Source: Streptomyces sp. LBL (lineage in GTDB: Bacteria; Actinomycetota; Actinomycetes; Streptomycetales; Streptomycetaceae). From it: a DNA stretch of 64,000 bases. This document shows positions 8,641-15,704 of the stretch, piece by piece. The stretch covers positions 122,482 through 186,481 of the forward strand of contig NZ_JARXYX010000020.1 in NCBI RefSeq assembly GCF_029893585.1, read 5' to 3'. The notes beneath the pieces are model-generated. The model was not told the DNA's origin. It saw only the letters and a list, made by a program, of their open reading frames with translations, and made no database searches. The stretch's first letter is position 1; each line of letters starts with the position of its first letter. The translations under genes and the position numbers were made by a program.

Positions 8641-9783
8641 ATGGAGAACCTGCTCCGCCCACTCATCGTGGTCGGCGGGTCGGTCCTGCTCACGCTGCTC
8701 ATCGGCTGGGCCACCGACCTGCTGCTGCGCAAGGCCGACGCACAACACCACGAGACCCCGATGTGGGGTCTGCTGCGCCGCGGCCGCATCCCCTTCCAGC
8801 TTGTGATCTGCGCGGCGACGCTGAGAGGCTCGTACGACGAGGCGCAGCTGCTGGAGCGGCACCAGGCCGAAATCGGCCGGACGCTCACGCTGGTCCTCAT
8901 CGGAGCCGCCGCCTGGCTGGTGATCCGGATCGCCGCCGCGACAGTGGAGACGTCGTACAGCCGCTATGCGCGCGCCCACCGCGATCCGGCCAGGGTGCGG
9001 CGCGTGCGCACCCAGGTGACGCTGATCATGCGGGTGGTCTCCGCGGTGGTCGGCGTGGTGGCGGTCGCCGCGATGCTGCTGACCTTCCCCGCGTTCCGCG
9101 CGGCCGGTGCCTCGCTGCTGGCCTCGGCCGGAATACTCGGCATCGTCGCCGGTGTCGCGGCGCAGTCGACGCTCAGCAACCTGTTCGCGGGGCTGCAGAT
9201 CGCCTTCGGCGACATGGTGCGCATCGGCGACACCGTCGTGGTGGACGGCGAGTGGGGAACGGTCGAGGAGATCACACTGACCTTCCTCACCGTGCGGACC
9301 TGGGACGAGCGCCGGATCACGATGCCCGTCTCGTACTTCACGTCCAAGCCGTTCGAGAACTGGTCACGCGGCACCCCGCAGATGACCGGCACCGTGTACT
9401 GGCACGTCGACCACACGGCCCCCCTGGACGCGATGCGCGAGAAGCTCCGCGACCTGCTGCGCGAGTGCCCGGCCTGGGACGGCCGCGCCTACGGCCTCGA
9501 CGTCACGGACACCACCCCGAACACCTTGCAGGTACGGGCTTTGGTGACCGCCAAAGACGCGGACGACATCTGGACGGTCCGGGTCGCGGTCCGTGAACGC
9601 ATGATCCGCTGGCTGGCCGAGGAACACTCCTACGCCCTGCCCCGCGTCAACACGGCGAGTGCGGCCCTGCCGCACAGCCGCAGTAAGGGCGGGCCCGCGC
9701 GGGACGGCGGCGAGCCCTCCCGGGACGGCGCGAGCGCCCGCCGCATGCAGCACGAGCCCCCGCGAACGGGCCCGGGCCGCTGA
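8641..9783 (+). CDS. mscS: MscS family mechanosensitive ion channel
   Basis: A 380-residue small-conductance mechanosensitive channel that would release solutes on hypo-osmotic shock. Hydrophobic helices lie at about residues 5-25, 78-100 and 122-145. The pore-lining helix has the Gly/Ala-packed GILGIVAGVAAQSTLSN (about 162-178), followed by the beta-domain signature GDMVRIGDTVVVDGEWG. The C-terminal 45 residues are polar, Arg/Pro/Gly-rich and probably disordered. ATG 8641 is used; GTTCGAAGG upstream gives only a weak ribosome site. A 16-bp-stem terminator at 9865-9900 follows. The family assignment is firm; the subtype (YnaI/MscS-like with extra N-terminal helices) is not resolved. Confidence 0.93.
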   Translation: MENLLRPLIVVGGSVLLTLLIGWATDLLLRKADAQHHETPMWGLLRRGRIPFQLVICAATLRGSYDEAQLLERHQAEIGRTLTLVLIGAAAWLVIRIAAATVETSYSRYARAHRDPARVRRVRTQVTLIMRVVSAVVGVVAVAAMLLTFPAFRAAGASLLASAGILGIVAGVAAQSTLSNLFAGLQIAFGDMVRIGDTVVVDGEWGTVEEITLTFLTVRTWDERRITMPVSYFTSKPFENWSRGTPQMTGTVYWHVDHTAPLDAMREKLRDLLRECPAWDGRAYGLDVTDTTPNTLQVRALVTAKDADDIWTVRVAVRERMIRWLAEEHSYALPRVNTASAALPHSRSKGGPARDGGEPSRDGASARRMQHEPPRTGPGR

Positions 9784-9864
9784 CCGATCGCGGGCGGGGT
9801 GGCCTCTGGAGGAACGAACGGAGAGCCACCGACGACGCGACACACCCACAGGCACAGCCCACTT

Positions 9865-9900
9865 CCCGCCCCACCGCAAACGGCTTTGCGGTGGGGCGGG
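9865..9900. terminator. Perfect 16-bp hairpin between mscS and antiporter gene
   Basis: CCCGCCCCACCGCAAA pairs exactly with TTTGCGGTGGGGCGGG around a CGGC loop. It lies between convergent genes and can terminate both. Confidence 0.8.
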
Positions 9901-9946
9901 CGACCAGGTGACGCGGGCGACCAGGTGACGCGGGAAACCAGGTGAG
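9896..9946. repeat. Three tandem 17-bp units beside the terminator
   Basis: The unit GCGGGCGACCAGGTGAC occurs twice exactly (9896-9912, 9913-9929) and once with changes (9930-9946). The first unit overlaps the right arm of the hairpin. No function is evident. Confidence 0.8.
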
Positions 9947-10026
9947 GCGAGAGACGAAATGGCGTTCGACCTCCGCAAGGCCGACCCCCCTTCAACCTCC
10001 GCGATACCGCCCCCAATAGACGCAAC

Positions 10027-11643
10027 TCACCGCAAACTCCTCACATCAAGATGCCGCAGCACCCGGTCCACCACCTCCGGATCCGCCCCGGGTTCACTCC
10101 GCGCCGCCAGCACCTCATGCCGCGCCGCACTCAACATCTCCCCCTGGATCCGCCGCACCCGCTTGAGCCTGCGCACCCGCTGCTGATGCGCCTCCCGACG
10201 TTCGTCCTCCGCCATGTCCGGGCTGATCCGCACCCCGATCTCGAAGGCCCGTCGCACCATCTGCTCGGACAGCTCCTCCGGCAGCTCCTCCACCGCCTCG
10301 ATCTCCTTGAGCCGCTGCTTCGCCGCCTTCGCCGCCCGCACGGCCAACTCCTTCTCGAAATCCTTGTCCTGATCCGTGTCGGCCCGCACCCCCAGCCGCT
10401 TCACCAGCCACGGCAACGTCAGCCCCTGCAGCACCAGCGTCGCCATGATCACCCCGAACGCGACGAACACGATCTCGTCGCGATCGGGAAACGCGGACCC
10501 GTCGCCGGTCGTCAACGGAATCGCCAGTGCCAACGCCACCGACGCCACACCCCGCATCCCCGCCCACCACATGACGACGGTCTCCCGCCAGCTCGTCGGA
10601 ATGTCCTCGTTGTGGTCGCGCCGCGCGTGCAACCGCCTGGTCAGCCAGGTCGCCGGCAGCAGCCACAACAGCCGTACGAACACGACCACACCCACGATCG
10701 CCCCCGCCCACCCGAGCATCTCGCCCCACCGCCCGGACGCCGTCCGGATCGCGTTGTGCAACTCCAGCCCGATCAGTCCGAACGCCACGCCCGTCACCAG
10801 CGTGTCGACGATGTCCCAGAAGGTGTGCCCGGCCAGCCGGGTCAACACGTCGTCGGCGTCCGTCGCGTACTCGGCGAGGAACAGCGCGGTGGTGAGCACG
10901 GCGAGCACCCCGGACCCGCGGAACTCCTCCGCCAGCACGTAGGAGGCGTACGGCACCAGCAGCGTGAGCCCGATCTGCAGGGTCGCGTCGTCGAGCAGGT
11001 CCATCAGCTTGTTCGCGCCCCAGCCCAGCGTCAGCCCGACCGCCAGCGCGACCACGGCGGACAGCACCAGGTCGAGCCCGGCCTTCCATGGCGAGAAGGT
11101 TCCGCTCACGGCGGCGGCGATCGCCACGTGGTACAGCACGATGGCCGTGACGTCGTTGAAGAGCCCCTCGCCCTCCAGGATGGACACCAGCCTGCGCGGC
11201 AGCCCGAGCTGCCCGGCGACGGCGGTCGCGGCGACCGGATCGGGCGGCGCGACCAACGCGCCGAGCGCCACGGCGGCGGCGATCGGCAGCCCGGGCACGA
11301 TCGCGTGGGCGACGGCGGCCACGGTCACCGTCGTGACGAACACCAACGCCACGGCCAGCAGGAAGATCGGCCGGATGTTGGCGGTGAACTGCCGCCAGGA
11401 CGTGCGTCGTACGGCGGCGTAGAGCAGCGGTGGCAGCAGCGCGGGCAGGATGAGGTCCGGCGGGATGCTGACGTTCGGTACGAAGTCGAGGACCGCGAGG
11501 ACGATCCCGAGGAGCGTCATCAGCACCGGCGCGGGCAGCCCGAACCGGTCCCCCACCGGGACGCTGATCACGGCCCCGAGCAACAGCACGAACAACAAGG
11601 CCAACTGATCCACGGTCCGCGCTCCGGGTGTTTCGGCGTTCAC
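10027..11643 (-). CDS. CPA1-family Na+/H+ antiporter
   Basis: A 538-residue monovalent cation/proton antiporter of the inner membrane. About twelve hydrophobic helices occupy residues 10-420. Hallmark ion-path motifs are ALVAPPDPVAATAV and GEGLFNDVTAIVL, whose Asp residues bind the cation. The remaining ~110 residues form a charged cytoplasmic tail rich in Lys/Glu/Arg, likely helical and regulatory, as in the Nha/Nhe branch. The start is GTG 11643, which places a short polar leader before helix 1. The gene is convergent with mscS, and the GNAT gene follows 83 bp upstream on the same strand. Family is certain; Na+ versus K+ preference cannot be read from sequence. Confidence 0.93.
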   Translation of the reverse strand: MNAETPGARTVDQLALLFVLLLGAVISVPVGDRFGLPAPVLMTLLGIVLAVLDFVPNVSIPPDLILPALLPPLLYAAVRRTSWRQFTANIRPIFLLAVALVFVTTVTVAAVAHAIVPGLPIAAAVALGALVAPPDPVAATAVAGQLGLPRRLVSILEGEGLFNDVTAIVLYHVAIAAAVSGTFSPWKAGLDLVLSAVVALAVGLTLGWGANKLMDLLDDATLQIGLTLLVPYASYVLAEEFRGSGVLAVLTTALFLAEYATDADDVLTRLAGHTFWDIVDTLVTGVAFGLIGLELHNAIRTASGRWGEMLGWAGAIVGVVVFVRLLWLLPATWLTRRLHARRDHNEDIPTSWRETVVMWWAGMRGVASVALALAIPLTTGDGSAFPDRDEIVFVAFGVIMATLVLQGLTLPWLVKRLGVRADTDQDKDFEKELAVRAAKAAKQRLKEIEAVEELPEELSEQMVRRAFEIGVRISPDMAEDERREAHQQRVRRLKRVRRIQGEMLSAARHEVLAARSEPGADPEVVDRVLRHLDVRSLR

Positions 11644-11726
11644 ACAGCAGACGTCAAGCCTGCCACGCCACCGTGGTCACCGGCCCTTCCGGCCTCCCTG
11701 GCCCAGAACCCGTCACACGACCGCGC

Positions 11727-12197
11727 TTACAGAACCCGCCGCATCCCCCGGTGAGGGATCCCGGCGTCCGGGTACTCCGGGCCGTAGGCCACATACCCCA
11801 GCCGCTCGTAGAACCCCAGCGCGTGCGTCTGCGCGTGCAGGTCCACCGCTGTCAGCCCAAGCGCGCGTGCCGCGTCCTCGATGGCCCCGACGAGCGACGC
11901 CCCGACCCCGAGCCCGCGCGCCGCCTTCGTCACCGCGAGCCGCCCCAGCGACCCCACGGACAGGTCGCCGTCGGTCTTCGCGGCGGCCGCCTCGCCGTGC
12001 AACAGCCGCCCGGCCCCGAGCGGCAGGCCGTCCTCCCGTACCGCCAGCACGTGCACGGCGTCGGCGTCGTACACGTCGTATTCGAGGTCCTCGGGGACCC
12101 CCTGCTCGCCGACGAAGACCTCCTTGCGCACCGCGAAGCAGGCTTCCCGGTCGGCGGGGTCCTCGGCCACTCGCAGCACGTACGCGGCCGGGCTCAT
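11727..12197 (-). CDS. GNAT family N-acetyltransferase
   Basis: A 156-residue acetyl-CoA-dependent N-acetyltransferase. The acetyl-CoA binding motif A is visible as RLAVTKAARGLGVGASLV near the middle, and the C-terminal ALGFYERLGYVAYG is typical motif B. It resembles the ElaA/YjcF branch (conserved FAVRKEVFVGEQGVP). ATG 12195-12197 overlaps the rluD stop by four bases (ATGA), so translation is probably coupled to rluD. A longer open frame upstream lies inside rluD and is rejected. The acetyl acceptor is unknown. Confidence 0.9.
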   Translation of the reverse strand: MSPAAYVLRVAEDPADREACFAVRKEVFVGEQGVPEDLEYDVYDADAVHVLAVREDGLPLGAGRLLHGEAAAAKTDGDLSVGSLGRLAVTKAARGLGVGASLVGAIEDAARALGLTAVDLHAQTHALGFYERLGYVAYGPEYPDAGIPHRGMRRVL

Positions 12198-13138
12198 GCG
12201 TAGGTCTCCTCGCGCACCTGGTCCAGCGCCTGCTGGAGGTCTTCCGGGTAGCCACAGGAGAATTCCACCCACTCGCCGTGCCCGGGGTGCTCGAAGCCCA
12301 GGCGGACGGCGTGCAGCCACTGGCGGGTCAGCCCCAGTCGCTTGGAGAGCGTCGGGTCGGCGCCGTAGGTCAGGTCGCCGACGCAGGGGTGGCGGTGGGC
12401 GGCCATGTGGACGCGGATCTGATGGGTGCGACCCGTCTCCAGCTTCACATCGAGCAGGGAAGCCGCGCGGAACGCCTCGATGAGGTCGTAGTGGGTGACG
12501 GAGGGCTTGCCCTCCGCGGTGACCGCCCACTTGTAGTCGTGGTGGGGATGGCGGCCGATGGGGGCGTCGATGGTACCGCTGGTCGGGTCCGGGTGGCCCT
12601 GGACCAGCGTGTGGTAGCGCTTGTCGACCGTGCGCTCCTTGAACTGGCGCTTGAGCGAGGTGTACGCGTACTCCGACTTGGCGACCACCATCAGGCCGGA
12701 CGTGCCCACGTCCAGGCGGTGCACGATGCCCTGGCGCTCGGCGGCGCCCGAGGTCGAGATGCGGTACCCGGCGGCGGCGAGCCCGCCGATGACGGTCGGC
12801 CCGCTCCAGCCGGGCGAGGGGTGCGCGGCGACACCGACCGGCTTGACGATCACGAGCACGTCGTCGTCGTCGTGCACGATCTCCATGCCCTCGACCGGCT
12901 CGGCGACGATCTGCACGGGCGCGGGCGCCTGCGGCATCTCGACCTCCAGCCAGGCGCCACCGTGCACGCGCTCCGACTTGCCGACCACCGACCCGTCGAC
13001 CGTGACCTTCCCGCCGGCGGCGAGCTCGGCCGCCTTCGTCCGGGAGAAGCCGAACATGCGGGAGATGGCGGCGTCGACACGCTCGCCCTCCAGGCCGTCG
13101 GGTACGGGCAGGTTACGGATCTCGGGAACGGTGCTCAC
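12194..13138 (-). CDS. rluD: Ribosomal large subunit pseudouridine synthase RluD-type
   Basis: A 314-residue RluA/RluD-family enzyme that isomerises uridine to pseudouridine in 23S rRNA (classically helix 69). An N-terminal S4 RNA-binding domain spans about residues 14-75. The catalytic loop HRLDVGTSGLM contains Asp143. The C-terminal RTHQIRVHMA motif is also present. It follows lspA in the same direction with a 51-bp gap and is coupled to the GNAT gene by an ATGA overlap; the lspA-rluD pairing is widespread in bacteria. ATG 13138 is used. The exact target uridines are inferred from the family. Confidence 0.94.
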   Translation of the reverse strand: MSTVPEIRNLPVPDGLEGERVDAAISRMFGFSRTKAAELAAGGKVTVDGSVVGKSERVHGGAWLEVEMPQAPAPVQIVAEPVEGMEIVHDDDDVLVIVKPVGVAAHPSPGWSGPTVIGGLAAAGYRISTSGAAERQGIVHRLDVGTSGLMVVAKSEYAYTSLKRQFKERTVDKRYHTLVQGHPDPTSGTIDAPIGRHPHHDYKWAVTAEGKPSVTHYDLIEAFRAASLLDVKLETGRTHQIRVHMAAHRHPCVGDLTYGADPTLSKRLGLTRQWLHAVRLGFEHPGHGEWVEFSCGYPEDLQQALDQVREETYA

Positions 13139-13189
13139 CCGTCGAGTATGCCGGACGCCTGCGACATCGCCGTACGTCAGTCCGGCCGC

Positions 13190-13801
13190 TCAGTCCTTGT
13201 GGACGGTGCCGTCCGGGTCGAGGCCCCTGAACGACAGCAGCACGATCAGGATGCCGCCGCAGACGATCGCCGAGTCGGCCAGGTTGAAGACCGCGAAGTG
13301 CTTGGGCGCGATGAAGTCGACCACCGCGCCCTGGAAGACACCCGGAGAGCGGAAGATCCGGTCGGTCAGGTTGCCGAGCGCACCGCCGAGAAGCAGGCCG
13401 AGCGCGAACGCCCAGGGCAGGCTGTACAGCTTGCGGGCCAGCCGGGCGATCACCACGATCACCGTCGCCGCGATCACCGTGAAGATCACCGTGAAGGCCT
13501 CGCCGACCCCGAAGGCGGCGCCCGCGTTGCGGATGGCCTCGAACTTGAGCCAGTCCCCGATGATCTCGATGGGTGCGTGGTGCTCCAGCTTGGCGACCAC
13601 GATCATCTTGCTGACCAGGTCGAGGGCGTACGCGAAGACCGCGACCGCGAACAGCACGGCGATCCGCCGCTTGCCCCTGGGCCGCGCCTCGGTGCTCTCC
13701 TGCCCCTCCGAACCGGAAACCGGACTGGCCGACTGCTCCGGCTCGACCCCCGCCCCTTCCGGGGTGTCCGGCGTACCGATGATGCGCTCCGCCTCTGCCA
13801 C
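13190..13801 (-). CDS. lspA: Lipoprotein signal peptidase II
   Basis: A 203-residue membrane aspartyl protease that removes the signal peptide from diacylglyceryl-prolipoproteins. It has an N-terminal polar extension of about 45 residues, then four transmembrane helices. The two catalytic aspartates lie in VVDF and FNLADSA. NAGAAFGVG in the first periplasmic loop is the family signature. GTG 13799-13801 is chosen because GAGGGA lies 6 nt upstream; a longer frame to 13909 has no ribosome site. The cytoplasmic acidic/Pro-rich N-terminal extension is longer than in E. coli (164 aa total there), which is common in actinobacteria. It heads the lspA-rluD-GNAT group. Confidence 0.95.
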   Translation of the reverse strand: MAEAERIIGTPDTPEGAGVEPEQSASPVSGSEGQESTEARPRGKRRIAVLFAVAVFAYALDLVSKMIVVAKLEHHAPIEIIGDWLKFEAIRNAGAAFGVGEAFTVIFTVIAATVIVVIARLARKLYSLPWAFALGLLLGGALGNLTDRIFRSPGVFQGAVVDFIAPKHFAVFNLADSAIVCGGILIVLLSFRGLDPDGTVHKD

Positions 13802-13871
13802 GTGAGTCCCTCGACCTAGGTGCCTGACTGAGGACGAGAGTACGGCACGCCCCCCGGCACCCGGGTGCTGG

Positions 13872-15095
13872 TCAGTACCGACGTTCCTGCTTCTGCTTGC
13901 ACTCGACACACAGGGTGGCCCGCGGGAAGGCCTGCATGCGTGCCTTGCCGATCGGGTCGCCGCAGTTCTCGCACAGGCCGTAGGTGCCCGCGTCGAGCCG
14001 GTCCAGGGCGCGCTCCGTCTGGATGAGCATCTCGCGCGCGTTGGCCGCGAGGGCCATCTCGCTCTCGCGCGTGATGTTCTTCGTGCCGGTGTCCGCCTGG
14101 TCGTCGCCGGCCCCGTCTCCGGAGTCCCGCATCAGGCCCACGAGGGACTCCTCGGCGGTGGTGATCTCGTCGCGCAGCCGCTTCGCCTCGGACTCCAGTT
14201 CGGCGCGTGCCTCCGCGGCCTCTTCCGGCGTCCAGGGGGCCTCGCCGGGGCGTACCGCGAGCTCGCCGGGCTCCGCCGCGACGACGCGCACCTTGGGTAG
14301 GGCGGTCTTCGCCGCCGTGGCTGTGCCAGGGGTCTTCTTCGCAACCACCGTCGTGGCTCCCGTCTGCTCCGCGGCCTCAGCCGCGCCCGCCTTCTTGGCC
14401 ATGCCCTTTTTGGCCGCAGTCTTCTTGGCCGCAGTCGTCTCAGTCGCAGTCGCAGTCGTCTTGGCCGCAGTCGTCTTGGCTGCGCTCTTCTTCGGGGTGC
14501 GCTTCGGAGACGCACTCTTCGAGGCGGCGCTCTTGGGGGACGCACGCTCTGTGGAGGCACCCTTCGGGGACTCTCTTCCCGGAGTGGCGCCCGTCGCGGA
14601 CGCACCCTTCGGAGACACGCTCCCCGTGGGGGCCTTCTTCCGAGCAGCGGTCTTCTTCGGGGCCGTCTGCTGTCCGGCCGCCTCGGTCGTGGCCACCACC
14701 GCCTTCTTCGCCACCACGTTCTCCGCCGAGGCCCTCTTCGCCACGGCCTTTTTGGCGCCGGTCTTCTTGGTGCCCGCCTTCTTGACCACCACCTTCTTCC
14801 CTGCCCCCGTCTTTTCAGCCACCGCCGCTTCCTCGGCCGCCGGTCTCTCCGCCCCCTCTTCCTCGACCGCCCTCACCGAACCAGCCGCCTTCTTCACCGC
14901 GGCCTCCCTGCCGGCACCCTTCCTTCCCGGCACCGCCTTCTTCCCCGGCACCGCCTTCTTGGCGACCGCGCCCTTCTTGCCGACCGCCCCCACGCCCCCG
15001 GCCGCGCTCTTCCCGCCGACGTCCTTGGCCGCACCGCCAAAGGCACCCGTGGACTTGGACGCCGACTGCTGTTCGGCGGTCTTCTTCGCCACCAT
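13872..15095 (-). CDS. DksA/TraR zinc-finger protein with long Lys/Ala-rich N-terminal tail
   Basis: A 407-residue two-part protein. The last ~125 residues are a DksA/TraR-type domain: a helical hairpin with EEAAEARAELESEAKRL, then the zinc finger CENC...CVEC (Cys-X2-Cys-X17-Cys-X2-Cys). Residues 1 to about 270 form a low-complexity tail built of KKA, AKK and SPK-like repeats, as in histone H1 C-tails and mycobacterial HupB. DksA proteins bind RNA polymerase; the basic tail suggests DNA or RNA binding as well (inference). ATG 15093-15095 has AAGGGG 9 nt upstream. Codon use in the tail stays Streptomyces-like, so the tail is truly coded. The acidic DXXDXA tip typical of E. coli DksA is not obvious. 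Orthologues exist in Streptomyces next to ileS. Confidence 0.9.
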   Translation of the reverse strand: MVAKKTAEQQSASKSTGAFGGAAKDVGGKSAAGGVGAVGKKGAVAKKAVPGKKAVPGRKGAGREAAVKKAAGSVRAVEEEGAERPAAEEAAVAEKTGAGKKVVVKKAGTKKTGAKKAVAKRASAENVVAKKAVVATTEAAGQQTAPKKTAARKKAPTGSVSPKGASATGATPGRESPKGASTERASPKSAASKSASPKRTPKKSAAKTTAAKTTATATETTAAKKTAAKKGMAKKAGAAEAAEQTGATTVVAKKTPGTATAAKTALPKVRVVAAEPGELAVRPGEAPWTPEEAAEARAELESEAKRLRDEITTAEESLVGLMRDSGDGAGDDQADTGTKNITRESEMALAANAREMLIQTERALDRLDAGTYGLCENCGDPIGKARMQAFPRATLCVECKQKQERRY

Positions 15096-15384
15096 GGCCG
15101 CGGCCCCTTCACATATTGTGATCTTGCTCGCGAGTCGTGCTGGGACGATAAATCGACTTGAGCCTCGCGGCAACGGGGCGCACCGCCCGATTCGCCCGCC
15201 TCGCGGATGCGGCGCGGCAGACCTGCATGCGTTGTGCCCAGCTCCCCGCCGGGTAACCCGACGGGCGAGGGCCCCAGGATCCGAACGCACGCGCCTCGCC
15301 ATTCGGGTCACCACCAGCGGCGCCCGGCCCCGCCGCCGGAGCCGGAAAAGCGGTCGGCCGCTGTCCTCGCGGCGCCGTACACTG
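15096..15384. other. Divergent promoter region, dksA-like gene / ileS T-box leader
   Basis: This 289-bp gap separates two divergent transcripts. No protein-coding frame is supported. It should contain the promoter of the dksA-like gene (near 15110-15150, where AT content rises) and, at its right end, the promoter that makes the T-box leader RNA. GTACACT at 15377-15383 is a possible -10 for the latter. Confidence 0.45.
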
Positions 15385-15700
15385 GGCGGAGCGAAAAGCG
15401 TGGATGGGGACGAGTAGCGGCGTACGCAGCCCAGAGCGACCCGGGGACGGTGGAAGCCCGGGGGCGAGCACGACGTGAAGATCACCCCGGAGCCGCCGGA
15501 GGAAAACCGCAGCCAAGCAGCAAGCACCGCAGCGGCGAGTAGACCCGGCATCGCGACCCCAATGAGGGGGCTCGCCGGTGTGCACACCGCACCGGAGGGC
15601 CAAGGAGGGTGGTACCGCGGGAGCGCGCCGAAAGCGGCGCAGGAATGACACAGCTCTCGTCCCTCCGGACGGAAGGCAGCAAGTCCGCCGGAGGAAGCTC
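15385..15700 (+). ncRNA. Translational T-box riboswitch, isoleucine-specific
   Basis: The leader of ileS carries the diagnostic T-box sequence AGGGTGGTACCGCG at 15606-15619. Its TGGT can pair with the ACCA end of uncharged tRNA-Ile. ATC at 15481-15483, followed by a purine and preceded by GAA, is the likely specifier codon. The Shine-Dalgarno sequence of ileS lies in CCGGAGG (15688-15694), which can pair exactly with CCTCCGG (15662-15668), so the switch should act by exposing the ribosome site rather than by termination. This is the arrangement known for actinobacterial ileS leaders. Boundaries are approximate; the T-box, specifier and sequestering hairpin are seen directly. Confidence 0.9.
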
Positions 15701-15704
15701 GCTG

